Assembly: GCF_046592965.1 (NCBI RefSeq)
Contig: NZ_JBISBV010000004.1
Span: 62,001-126,000 of the forward strand
From: Marivita sp046592965
Lineage (GTDB): Bacteria > Pseudomonadota > Alphaproteobacteria > Rhodobacterales > Rhodobacteraceae
Reading direction: 5' to 3'
Length of the DNA stretch: 64,000 bases
The notes below the pieces were generated by a model. The model saw only the letters and a list, made by a program, of their open reading frames with translations. It was not told the origin of the DNA and ran no database searches. Positions 41,203 through 49,070 of this stretch are shown in pieces (the stretch's first letter is position 1; every line of letters starts with the position of its first letter). The position numbers and the translations under genes were made by a program.

Positions 41203-42876
41203 TCACCGCAGGATCGTATCCGCCATCAGCCGTACAACCGTCGCCTGATCAAGATACCCCGTCACCCGCAATTCGCGCGCGTCCTGATAGCGGCGAATGG
41301 CGCGGCGCGTGTCTTCGTCAAACGTGCCGTCCACGGCCCCCGGCTTCAACCCGAGGTCTTCCATTCGCGCCTCGGCCAGACGCCGCGCAGCCCCGTTCAG
41401 CCCAAGCGCGGCCTCCTCTGCCTCGGCGCGGGCCTGATCGGCGCGCTGTTCCGAGTTGCGCTCCAGCCAGTCGATCCGCGCGTGCGCTTCCTCGACAAAC
41501 GCGCCGTTCGGGCGGTCGTTGATATAGGCGCGATAGCCGTCCTGGGTATCCGTCTGACGGGCCACCTGCCAGCGATTTGCGTCGTTATCCTCGGCCTGCG
41601 CGCGGCGTTCGGCCTCTATGTCATTCAGCCGCTCCTGCGCCACCTCGGCATAGACACCATCGGGAAACCGCTTGAGATAGGCGCGATATCCGGCCTCATC
41701 TCCCTTCGCGCCGGTCTCTTCCCAGAACGTGCGGTCCTGCCGCTCAAGCTGGGCCTGACGCTGGCGCGCTTCCTCTTCGAGTTCGGCCGCGCGCCGCTCT
41801 GCCTGCGCATCGAGACGGGAGATTTGGTCGGCAGTCAGATAGCCCGACGCCCGCGCGTTGTTTTCGCTTTGCCATGCGGTCACCGCGCCGCGTGTGCCAC
41901 GGCCGAATATCCCGTCGATGCCACGCGTGTTGTAGCCCAGCAGCGATAGATCGCGCTGGATCTCGCGCCGCGCATCGCGCGACAGGCCCAGATCGGTTTC
42001 GGCCTGTTTCTCACGGTAAAACGGCTCTGACTTGATCGTGTTTAACCGCTGCCGCGCTTCGCTTGCGTTATTCCCATTGGGAAACGCGGCGAGGTACGTT
42101 TCGTAGGCCGCTTGGGTGTCGGCGTCTTCCGCCTTTGTCCACGCCGCGCCGTCAGCCTGATTGCGCGCGGCAGTGTCCGTCTCCGGGCGCGTCTCGACCT
42201 GTGGCAAAGCCGTTTCGCTCCGCGCCAGCAGCGGCAATTCGCGCGGCACGAAACCGACCAGGCTCAACCCCTCGGCGCGCGCAAGTGGCAGCACATCGTC
42301 GCCGGTCGCATCGGTGAGCCGATCAACAAATTTCGCCGCGTTTCCGGCCGGGCCGATCGCAACGGTCACACCTTGAGGGATATTGCCCAGTGACAGATTG
42401 GCCGACAGACCGGATGGCAGGGTTGCATCAACCTCGACCTCTCCCAGAACGATCAGCGCTCGCCCCGGATATTCAGCCGCCACCGCGTAAGCGGCATCCA
42501 GCGGGAAGCCCTCGGTGACCACCTGCCCCAACCTCAATGCGCCCGCGCTGTCCGCAGGGACCAGATAGGTTCCGGCAACGGTTGAAACGAAGCGTCCTGT
42601 CAGCACGATGATCACATCGTCTGTCGTGGCATCGACATCGTTTGCAAAATCAAGAAATGCAGACCGCATGGCGGCCGCATCGGCGCCGGTCACAAGGCTC
42701 ACTGCGACGCCACGATCCTCGAACGCGCCTCGCAGATCGTCCAGATCGCCACTGCCGGTCAGTCGTTGCAGAACGCTCTGGTCGCTGTTTCCGATGACCA
42801 GAAGATCGCTGTTCTGCGCCAACACCGGTGTCGCCAGCAGCGCAGTCGCGGCCAGCGGGATAATCATACGTTTCAT
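41203..42876 (-). CDS. Secreted pseudo-caspase protein with two peptidoglycan-binding domains
   Basis: A 557-residue exported protein. A signal peptide (MKRMIIPLAATALLATPVLA) is followed by a caspase-like p20 fold at about 22-150: DLRGAFEDRGVAVSLVTGADAAAMRSAF, DDVIIVLTGRF, then TYLVPADSAG. The catalytic His-Gly is replaced (Arg95 in LTGRF) and the Cys strand reads ALIVLGEVEVD without Cys, so the fold should be inactive. Three copies of a Trp-led repeat of about 33 residues (246-278, 385-417, 436-468; W...AYETYLAAFPNG, W...GYRAYLKRFPDG, W...GYRAYINDRPNG) alternate with two peptidoglycan-binding domains (298-355 LSLLGYNTRGIDGIFGRGTR; 493-553 MEDLGLKPGAVDGTFDEDTR) and charged coiled coil. I start at the ATG at 42876, with AAGGAGGG 7 bases upstream. 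Confidence 0.8.
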   Translation of the reverse strand: MKRMIIPLAATALLATPVLAQNSDLLVIGNSDQSVLQRLTGSGDLDDLRGAFEDRGVAVSLVTGADAAAMRSAFLDFANDVDATTDDVIIVLTGRFVSTVAGTYLVPADSAGALRLGQVVTEGFPLDAAYAVAAEYPGRALIVLGEVEVDATLPSGLSANLSLGNIPQGVTVAIGPAGNAAKFVDRLTDATGDDVLPLARAEGLSLVGFVPRELPLLARSETALPQVETRPETDTAARNQADGAAWTKAEDADTQAAYETYLAAFPNGNNASEARQRLNTIKSEPFYREKQAETDLGLSRDARREIQRDLSLLGYNTRGIDGIFGRGTRGAVTAWQSENNARASGYLTADQISRLDAQAERRAAELEEEARQRQAQLERQDRTFWEETGAKGDEAGYRAYLKRFPDGVYAEVAQERLNDIEAERRAQAEDNDANRWQVARQTDTQDGYRAYINDRPNGAFVEEAHARIDWLERNSEQRADQARAEAEEAALGLNGAARRLAEARMEDLGLKPGAVDGTFDEDTRRAIRRYQDARELRVTGYLDQATVVRLMADTILR

Positions 42877-42917
42877 AAACGCACCCTCCTTAGATACGCA
42901 AAGGTAACGCATGAAAC

Positions 42918-42954
42918 GGCGAAGTTATCCAATATCAGCGAAAATAACTTCGCC
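42918..42954. promoter_or_regulatory. Perfect 11-base inverted repeat between the PaaK-like and pseudo-caspase genes
   Basis: GGCGAAGTTAT (42918-42928) and ATAACTTCGCC (42944-42954) are separated by 15 bases. It lies 13 bases after the PaaK-like stop and 41 bases before the pseudo-caspase ATG, both on the minus strand. It has no following T-run, so it could be a terminator-like hairpin for the long operon or an operator for the next gene. Confidence 0.5.
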
Positions 42955-42967
42955 TTGAGCGGTCAAA

Positions 42968-44167
42968 TCAGTCGTAGCTGCGCGCATCCTCGATCACCAG
43001 CCCGTCGCGCGGCAGCGCCCCCGGCGGCACCAGTTCGACGCGGCCCCTGAGCTTGAGCGTCTCGAACACGCTCGGCTCGAAGGCCGCACCATCCTGCGCC
43101 GCGGTCTCGATCTGAACCGTCATCACGTCCATCTCGCCGTCGCGGCTGGCCACGACACGGGCCCGCTCGATCTCGGCGTGGCGGGCGACCAGAGCGGCCA
43201 CCTGCTCGGGACGCACGAACATCCCCTTGATCTTGGTTGTCTGGTCGGCACGCCCCATCCAGCCCTTGATCCGCGCGTTGGTGCGCCCGCACGCGCTCTC
43301 CCCCGCCATAAAGGCGCTCATGTCTCCGGTCGCGAACCGGATCAGCGGGTAATCGGGGTTCAGGGTCGTCACAACCACCTCGCCCACCTCTCCCTCGGCC
43401 ACCGGATCGCCGGTGCCGGGCGTGACGATCTCGACGATCACGCCTTCGTCCAAGATCATCCCGTCCTCGGCGTCGCTCTCATAGGCGATGTTGCCCAGAT
43501 CGGCGGTGGCATAACACTGGCGGCACGCAATCCCGCGATCTGCATAATAGGCGCGCAGCGACGGAAACAACGCCCCACCGCCCACAGCCGCGCGGGTGAT
43601 GTTGAGCGGCAGGCCCATCTCGTCGGCCTTTTCCAGAATGATCTTGAGATAGTCCGGCGTGCCGGCATAGGCTGTGACCCGCAAATCATGCGCCGCCTGC
43701 GCCTGAAGCTCTGTCTGCCCGGTTCCGGCAGGCAGCACTTTGGCCCCGACCGCCCGCGCACCGTTTTCAAAAATCATGCCGGCAGGCGTCAGGTGATAGC
43801 CAAAGCAGTTCTGCACGATATCGCTCTCGCCAATGCCGCAGGCGTGCAGAAACCGCCCCATGCGCCACCAGTCATGGCTCAGGCCTCCGGGTTCATAGAT
43901 CGGCCCCGGCGATTGGAACACATGCGCGATGTTGCTGACGGGTATGCCGCCAAACGGCGGATTCTCCTTTTGCCGCGCCACCAGTTGAGATTTGCGCAAC
44001 ACCGGCAGCTTTGGCAGATCGTCGATTGCGGCAATCGGATCATGCCCGGCGAGATAAGACCCGTCAGCCTGCATCACGCGCTGCACCTGCGCCGCCAACG
44101 CGGCCTCCTGGGCGCTCCGGCGCGCATCGGGGCTGCGGGTTTCAAGATCGTCAAAATGGGTACTCAT
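42968..44167 (-). CDS. PaaK-like phenylacetate-CoA ligase family protein without the P-loop
   Basis: A 399-residue member of the phenylacetate-CoA ligase branch of the adenylate-forming superfamily. It has TPDYLKIILEKADEMGLPLNITRAAVGGGALFPSL, the YATADLGNIAYES segment in place of the usual YGxTE, and the C-terminal hinge region LIRFATGDMSAFM plus IKGWMGRADQTTKIKGMFVRPEQV. The Gly/Ser/Thr-rich phosphate-binding loop (SSGTTG) is missing; its place reads QSPGPIYEPGG (85-95). A true CoA ligase should keep that loop, so activity may differ. GGAGAG precedes the ATG at 44167. It is the last gene of the ABC importer operon. Confidence 0.83.
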   Translation of the reverse strand: MSTHFDDLETRSPDARRSAQEAALAAQVQRVMQADGSYLAGHDPIAAIDDLPKLPVLRKSQLVARQKENPPFGGIPVSNIAHVFQSPGPIYEPGGLSHDWWRMGRFLHACGIGESDIVQNCFGYHLTPAGMIFENGARAVGAKVLPAGTGQTELQAQAAHDLRVTAYAGTPDYLKIILEKADEMGLPLNITRAAVGGGALFPSLRAYYADRGIACRQCYATADLGNIAYESDAEDGMILDEGVIVEIVTPGTGDPVAEGEVGEVVVTTLNPDYPLIRFATGDMSAFMAGESACGRTNARIKGWMGRADQTTKIKGMFVRPEQVAALVARHAEIERARVVASRDGEMDVMTVQIETAAQDGAAFEPSVFETLKLRGRVELVPPGALPRDGLVIEDARSYD

Positions 44168-44210
44168 GGCGCTCTCCTCGTGAGGCGATAGTCGAAATTC
44201 ACCGGCCCGC

Positions 44211-45200
44211 TCATTCCGCCGCCTGTGCATCGCGCGACAAAACGCGTGCGGGCAAATCCTTGAAATCGGGGCCGTGATAGGTGGGAACGCCCAGCTGCTC
44301 GATCTTTGACAACGCGTCTTTCGCGTCCGGGTTTACCGAACGCGTCGGCTGACGCAGCAGGACCGCGCGGATGCGCCCCGGAAACCGCTGCACCGCGTCA
44401 AGATAGACCTGTGCGTCCTTCTGGCCGGTATCGCCGAGCAAATAGAACCCGAGGTCCGGATTGGCCGCCAGTATCGTGGCCACGGCCGCCCCCTTGTGGT
44501 TCTGGTGGCTGGCGCCGACGACACCATGATCGCTGATCCCAAGATCGCGCAGGAACATCGGACCCTGCACAAGTCCCACGCGCGCGAACACCTTGTCGAG
44601 AAAGCTGTGCAGGTTCCACGGCGAAGAGCTGACGTAATACACCGGATTGCGACCCGCGTCAGACAGGCGATCGATCAGCGCTTTGCTGTCGGGGTAGATC
44701 TGGCGTGTCAGCGCATTGCCGGTGAACGTCGTCCACAGGTTGCGCAGGAGCGATTGCGCTCCGGTGTGCATCATCGTGTCGTCGATATCCGAGATCACCC
44801 CGAACCGCGCATCGCGCGGCGGCACGAGAACCGGCATCTGCACCGGTTCGATCCGTGCGTTCGCCAGATGCGCCTCGACCGTGACCCAGCCTTCGGTGTC
44901 CTTTGCGCGCGGCACGGCGAGCGTGACATAACCTTCGGCGTTCGAACGCGTGGTGACACCTTCGGCGGTGACGGGCACATCCGCCACTTCGGTGGTGAAA
45001 AACAGCGACACCATCTCCTTGAAATTCGTCCAGCGCGACTGATCCGGCTCCGGCGCGGCGCGGCGCACGGCTGACACCACGCGCCCTTGCAGGATCAACT
45101 GGTCCGGCTCCGCATAGCCGCGATAGGGCTGAAGCATCGGCGGCCCGTCGCGGCGAAACACGGCTTCGACCAGAGTCTCGGCAAACTTCAGGCGTTTCAT
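44211..45200 (-). CDS. App1-type phosphatidate phosphatase domain protein (DUF2183)
   Basis: A 329-residue protein of the App1 family, named for yeast phosphatidate phosphatase App1. An N-terminal beta domain (GRVVSAVRRAAPEPDQSRWTNFKEMVSLFFTTEVADVPV) is followed by the HAD-type core: FGVISDIDDTMMHTGAQ with the nucleophile-bearing DIDDT near residue 138, YYVSSSPWNLHSFLDKVF, and the later GASHQNHKGAA and FYLLGDTGQKDAQVY. Such enzymes remove phosphate from phosphatidate. Its start shares one base with the livF stop (TGATG), so it is part of the importer operon, an unusual place for a lipid phosphatase. Confidence 0.88.
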   Translation of the reverse strand: MKRLKFAETLVEAVFRRDGPPMLQPYRGYAEPDQLILQGRVVSAVRRAAPEPDQSRWTNFKEMVSLFFTTEVADVPVTAEGVTTRSNAEGYVTLAVPRAKDTEGWVTVEAHLANARIEPVQMPVLVPPRDARFGVISDIDDTMMHTGAQSLLRNLWTTFTGNALTRQIYPDSKALIDRLSDAGRNPVYYVSSSPWNLHSFLDKVFARVGLVQGPMFLRDLGISDHGVVGASHQNHKGAAVATILAANPDLGFYLLGDTGQKDAQVYLDAVQRFPGRIRAVLLRQPTRSVNPDAKDALSKIEQLGVPTYHGPDFKDLPARVLSRDAQAAE

Positions 45201-46024
45201 CAGGCCAGCCAGCGCTTGCGCCGGCGATAGGAGCGTACGTCGCGAAAGGATTTGCGCCCGTCATCCGACATGCCCAGATAGAATTCCTTCACGTCCTGAT
45301 TTTCGCGCAGGTCCGCCGCCGGACCGTCAAGAACGACACGCCCGTTCTCCAGGATATAGCCCTGATGCGCATAGCGCAGCGCGACATTGGTGTTCTGCTC
45401 GGCCAACAGGAACGACACGTTTTCATTCTCGTTCACCGATTTCACGATCTCGAAAATCTGCTCGACCAGCTGCGGCGCAAGGCCCATCGACGGCTCGTCG
45501 AGCAACACCATTTTCGGGCGCGACATCAGCGCGCGTCCGATGGCCGTCATCTGCTGCTCACCCCCGGATGTATAGCCAGCTTGCGATTTCCGCCGCTCTT
45601 TCAGGCGCGGAAAATAGTCGTAGACCATCTGCAGATCCGCCTCGACCGCGCCCTTGCCATCGCGCCGCGTATAGGCGCCAGTCAGCAGGTTTTCCTCGAC
45701 GGTCAGGTGGCCAAAGCAGTGCCGCCCTTCCATCACCTGAATGACCCCGCGCTTGACCAACGCGGCCGGGTCGAGATCCTGCACACGCTCGCCTTCATAG
45801 ATGATCGACCCTTTGGTGACCTCGCCGCGCTCGGAATGCAGCAGGTTCGAGATCGCCTTGAGCGTCGTCGTCTTGCCAGCGCCGTTCCCGCCCAGAAGCG
45901 CGGTGATGCCACCGGTCTTCACGCTCAGGCTGACGCCCTTCAACACGAGGATGACGTGGTTGTAGATCACCTCGATATTGTTGACCTCGAGCAGGGTCTC
46001 ATCGGTAGGGGCCGCGTCCAGCAT
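45200..46024 (-). CDS. livF: Branched-chain-type ABC transporter ATP-binding protein LivF
   Basis: A 274-residue ATPase of the LivF type. Walker A is LLGGNGAGKTTTLKAI, the signature is YTSGGEQQMTAIGRAL, Walker B is MVLLDEPSMGLAPQLV and the switch region is LLAEQNTNVAL. The frame is open to 46114, but the ATG at 46024 begins the family N-terminus and has AGAAGA upstream. It pairs with LivG. It follows the binding-protein gene after a hairpin and overlaps the App1-type gene by one base. Confidence 0.93.
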   Translation of the reverse strand: MLDAAPTDETLLEVNNIEVIYNHVILVLKGVSLSVKTGGITALLGGNGAGKTTTLKAISNLLHSERGEVTKGSIIYEGERVQDLDPAALVKRGVIQVMEGRHCFGHLTVEENLLTGAYTRRDGKGAVEADLQMVYDYFPRLKERRKSQAGYTSGGEQQMTAIGRALMSRPKMVLLDEPSMGLAPQLVEQIFEIVKSVNENENVSFLLAEQNTNVALRYAHQGYILENGRVVLDGPAADLRENQDVKEFYLGMSDDGRKSFRDVRSYRRRKRWLA

Positions 46025-46056
46025 GGTTCTTCTTCTCTTTTGAAATACTCGAAATC

Positions 46057-46083
46057 CACCGGCGACGGGTCGCGCCGCCGGTG
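46057..46083 (-). terminator. Hairpin after the binding-protein gene
   Basis: Arms CACCGGCG (46057-46064) and CGCCGGTG (46076-46083) with an 11-base loop lie 15 bases after the binding-protein stop, before livF. No T-run follows. Such hairpins often stabilise the upstream mRNA and lower expression of downstream genes. Confidence 0.5.
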
Positions 46084-46098
46084 AAGGGTCAGCGCGAT

Positions 46099-47394
46099 TT
46101 ACTCGGCGGCGCAATCCTCGTTCACCGGCCAGGGCGCATTGGCCTCGGCATAGTCAGCGGCGGAGGATGCGATCACATCTGCATAGCCTTCGACATTGGC
46201 CGTCAGAAGATCGGATGCCTTGACGAATTTCTCGCCGTCCCATTCCAGCATCCACGCTCCGGAATGGCCGGTGTGGTTGGAACAGGATGTCGAGAACGGC
46301 GGCACCATGCCATCCATGCCCAATTCCGAGATCCGCTCTTCGGTCAGGTCGATGTTCTCAAGCCCCCAGCGAAGCTGCTGCGGCGTGATCTGGGCGGTGT
46401 CGAAATTCTCCTGAGCGTTCTTGATCGCCTCGGCCAGGATCATCGACATGACAAGGCCACGGCCATAGAACACGCCTTTCATCTCTTCGGCGTTGGTCTG
46501 GCTCAGTCCGGCGTCGATGACCTTTTCCTGAAGATCTTTCATCGCGGGAGCATCGGGGTTGGGGAACGACCAGGAAATCGACTTGTAGCCCTTGCCGTCT
46601 TCACCAACCAACTTGAGGTCGGCATCATGTCCGGCCCACCAGACGCCCAGCATGTTCTCCATCGGGAATTTGGTCTTGACCGCTTCGGTGATCGCGCCTG
46701 CGTTCATCGCGCCCCAGCCCCACATGATCACGTAATCGGGGCGTTCGCGGCGAATCTGCAACCACTGCGCCGACTGGTTCTGCATCTCTTTCAGGCCGAC
46801 CGGGATCGGCAGCAGCTCGAACCCCTTGGCTTCGGCATGCATCTCCAGGATTGGCAGAGGCTCTTTGCCGAACGGGTGATCGAGGTGCAGAAACGCGATC
46901 TTCTTGCCGTCAAGCGATCCCTGCTCCTCAAGGTACTGGATGATCATGTCGGCGCCATCCCAATATCCCGCAGGCACGTTGAACGCCCACTGGAAGACCT
47001 TGCCATCGGCCATCGGCGAAAAGCCGTAGCCCGAGGCCAGGATCGGGATCTCGTCGACATTGGCTTTCGGCAGCACCTGAAGCGTGATGCCGGTGGACCA
47101 GGGCTGCGTGACAATCGCCCGCTCCTTGGTCTTTTCATAACATTCCACGCCCTTTTCGGTGGAATAGCCGGTCTCGCATTCCTCGAAATTGACCATCACG
47201 CCGCCGATGCCGCCATCGCGCTCATTGAGCAGGGTCATGTAGTCGGCCTGCCCGTTCATCAGCGGAATGCCCGTCGCCGCAAACGGCCCGGTCCGGTACG
47301 CCATGTTCGGCGTATAAAGTTCTTGCGCCATCACGGCGGTGCCGAGCATCGTGCCCAGCGCTGCCGCTGCCGCCAGTTTGGTAGAGTGTTTCAT
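46099..47394 (-). CDS. Branched-chain-type ABC substrate-binding protein
   Basis: A 431-residue periplasmic binding protein of the LivK-like (type I) family. It has a signal peptide (MKHSTKLAAAAALGTMLGTAVMA, cut before QEL), then LYTPNMAYRTGPFAATGIPLMNGQADYMTLLNERDGGIGGVMVNF, which corresponds to the first lobe of ligand-binding Liv proteins. It is about 60 residues longer than E. coli LivK and has a Cys pair in NFEECETGYSTEKGVECYEK that may form a disulphide. The longer start at 47736 would read through livM, so I use the ATG at 47394 with GGGAGG upstream. The context of two acyl-CoA-synthetase-like proteins suggests an acidic ligand and not a plain amino acid (inference). Confidence 0.88.
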   Translation of the reverse strand: MKHSTKLAAAAALGTMLGTAVMAQELYTPNMAYRTGPFAATGIPLMNGQADYMTLLNERDGGIGGVMVNFEECETGYSTEKGVECYEKTKERAIVTQPWSTGITLQVLPKANVDEIPILASGYGFSPMADGKVFQWAFNVPAGYWDGADMIIQYLEEQGSLDGKKIAFLHLDHPFGKEPLPILEMHAEAKGFELLPIPVGLKEMQNQSAQWLQIRRERPDYVIMWGWGAMNAGAITEAVKTKFPMENMLGVWWAGHDADLKLVGEDGKGYKSISWSFPNPDAPAMKDLQEKVIDAGLSQTNAEEMKGVFYGRGLVMSMILAEAIKNAQENFDTAQITPQQLRWGLENIDLTEERISELGMDGMVPPFSTSCSNHTGHSGAWMLEWDGEKFVKASDLLTANVEGYADVIASSAADYAEANAPWPVNEDCAAE

Positions 47395-47447
47395 GGTTTT
47401 CCTCCCATTGGATAGTTCTGTTGGTTCTTGTTGTTGGGCCGCGCCCC

Positions 47448-48677
47448 CTAGTGCGGGAACGGCCAGATGATGAGTTTCTCGCGGATCAGCCGCCAAAGCT
47501 GGTTGAGCCCGTGCGGTTCGATGATCAGGAAAAACACGATCAACGCTCCGACGATCATGGTGTTGATATGTTCGACCAGGGCGGATTCGATTTGAAACCC
47601 CTGGGTCTGCGCATAGCCATAGATCAAGATCGCCATCGCGATCGCAGCTATAACGCCCACGCCCCAGAGGTTGCGCGCGATCCAGAACAGGAACGCCGCC
47701 ACCGCCAGCACCGCGATCAAAAGCGCCGCCGCCCAAAGGGACATATCAAACACCAGCGTTCCCGACGCGACGTTCAACACAACCGGAAGCCCGACGATCA
47801 GGATCGCGCCGAGATAGTTGCCCATGATCGACCCCAGCCCGCCGATGATGGCGATGAACAGCACCTGGAACGACAGCGGGATGTCAAAGACATTCGGCTC
47901 TGCCGCGCCTTTCCACATGAAGACATAAAGCGCGCCCGCGACACCCACGACGTAGGACGACACGGCAAAGGCGGTCAGCTTTGATTTCATCAGGTTGATG
48001 CCGATCAATTCCGCCGCAATGTCCATATCGCGCGTCGCCTTCCAGGTCCGGCCCAAATTTCCGCGCGTAAGATTGATGCACAGCACCGTCAGCAAGGTGA
48101 CGATGAACAACACGATGTAATACTCGGTGACGGAGTCTGCCTGCGGTCCGGAGACATAGATGCCAAACATCTTCAAGTTCGGCACCTGGATCGCGCCCGA
48201 GGCGTTGTAATTGTAAAGCCAGGCCCATTTCTCGAACAGCCAGACAAGAAAGAACTGCGCCGCCAGAGTTGCAATGGCAAGGTAGAACCCCTTGATCCGC
48301 AAGCTCGGGATACCGAACACCACACCGATTCCGGCGCTGAAGAACCCCGACAGCAGGATCGCGATGATCGGGTTCAACTCGGGAAAGATCGTCAGCATCT
48401 TGTAGCACGCATAGGCCCCGACGCCCATGAACGCGCCGGTGCCGAGGCTCAGCTGACCGGCAAATCCGGTGAGGATATTGAGCCCCATCGCCGCCAGCGC
48501 ATAGATCAGGATCGGAATGAGCAGCGTCTGAAAGGTGAATTCCGACGCGGTCAGCGGGAAGATCACCCAACCCAACAGCACGATGACGCCAAGCAGAAGA
48601 GCATCCTGCCGCACCGGAAACAGCGCCTGATCGGCGGCATAGCTCGTCTTGAACTGACCTGCGGTTCTGTAAAACAT
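47448..48677 (-). CDS. livM: Branched-chain-type ABC transporter permease LivM
   Basis: A 409-residue inner-membrane permease with about ten hydrophobic segments. Typical LivM sequence is LIPILIYALAAMGLNILTGFAGQLSLGTGAFMGVGAYA near residue 55, IPSLRIKGFYLAIATLAAQFF, and the coupling region RTWKATRDMDIAAELIGINLMKSKLTAFAVSSYVVGVAGAL. It is longer than the 300-330 residues common for LivM, with extra hydrophobic segments at the C-terminal end (AALLIAVLAVAAFLFWIARNLWG, AAIAMAILIYGYAQ). It lies between the 79-residue membrane protein gene and the binding-protein gene. Confidence 0.92.
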   Translation of the reverse strand: MFYRTAGQFKTSYAADQALFPVRQDALLLGVIVLLGWVIFPLTASEFTFQTLLIPILIYALAAMGLNILTGFAGQLSLGTGAFMGVGAYACYKMLTIFPELNPIIAILLSGFFSAGIGVVFGIPSLRIKGFYLAIATLAAQFFLVWLFEKWAWLYNYNASGAIQVPNLKMFGIYVSGPQADSVTEYYIVLFIVTLLTVLCINLTRGNLGRTWKATRDMDIAAELIGINLMKSKLTAFAVSSYVVGVAGALYVFMWKGAAEPNVFDIPLSFQVLFIAIIGGLGSIMGNYLGAILIVGLPVVLNVASGTLVFDMSLWAAALLIAVLAVAAFLFWIARNLWGVGVIAAIAMAILIYGYAQTQGFQIESALVEHINTMIVGALIVFFLIIEPHGLNQLWRLIREKLIIWPFPH

Positions 48678-48764
48678 CTTGGTCTTTCCCTTGTCGCCCC
48701 TGTCAGGCTTTGATCGTCTGGTCGGCGTGATCCGTGACCGCCTGTGCCGGCGGCGCGGGTGGCC

Positions 48765-49004
48765 CTAGAGGGCGGTCTCGTCCTCGATCACCGCACGATT
48801 GCGCGGCTTCGCATAGCCCGTCATTTCGCTGTGACGGATCAGCCAGAAATAGGCCCACATCCCCGCCGCACCGCCAAGCGCGGCCAACAGGATCGCAATC
48901 ACCGTATTCGTCCCGGCTTCGCTGCCGCTTGCCAGGGCCAAGTACCCGAAAGCCCAGAAGCCCGACCATGCGACGACGTTCAAAATTGCGATCAGCTTTG
49001 CCAT
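48765..49004 (-). CDS. Small two-helix membrane protein inside the liv-type operon
   Basis: A 79-residue protein I do not recognise. Two hydrophobic segments are clear: IAILNVVAWSGFWAFGYLAL (4-23) and TVIAILLAALGGAAGMWAYFWLI (33-56). The C-terminal tail (RHSEMTGYAKPRNRAVIEDETAL) is polar and probably cytoplasmic. GGAAGGA precedes the ATG. It sits between livH and livM on the same strand with gaps of 66 and 87 bases, so it is likely co-transcribed and may assemble with the permease. It is a real gene by its start signal, composition and placement, but its function is unknown. Confidence 0.75.
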   Translation of the reverse strand: MAKLIAILNVVAWSGFWAFGYLALASGSEAGTNTVIAILLAALGGAAGMWAYFWLIRHSEMTGYAKPRNRAVIEDETAL

Positions 49005-49070
49005 GTGTCCTTCCTCAAAAGCCGGGCACTTTTGCCCGTAAGTCCCGTTCCCAGCGCGCCCCGCGCTGCG

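Noticed and set aside
41203..42876. Active caspase-type protease
   Set aside because: The His position reads Arg95 and the Cys strand has no Cys, so proteolysis by the caspase mechanism is not supported.
42918..42954. loxP-like recombination site
   Set aside because: The word ATAACTTCG occurs, but the arms point the opposite way to loxP and no recombinase gene is nearby.
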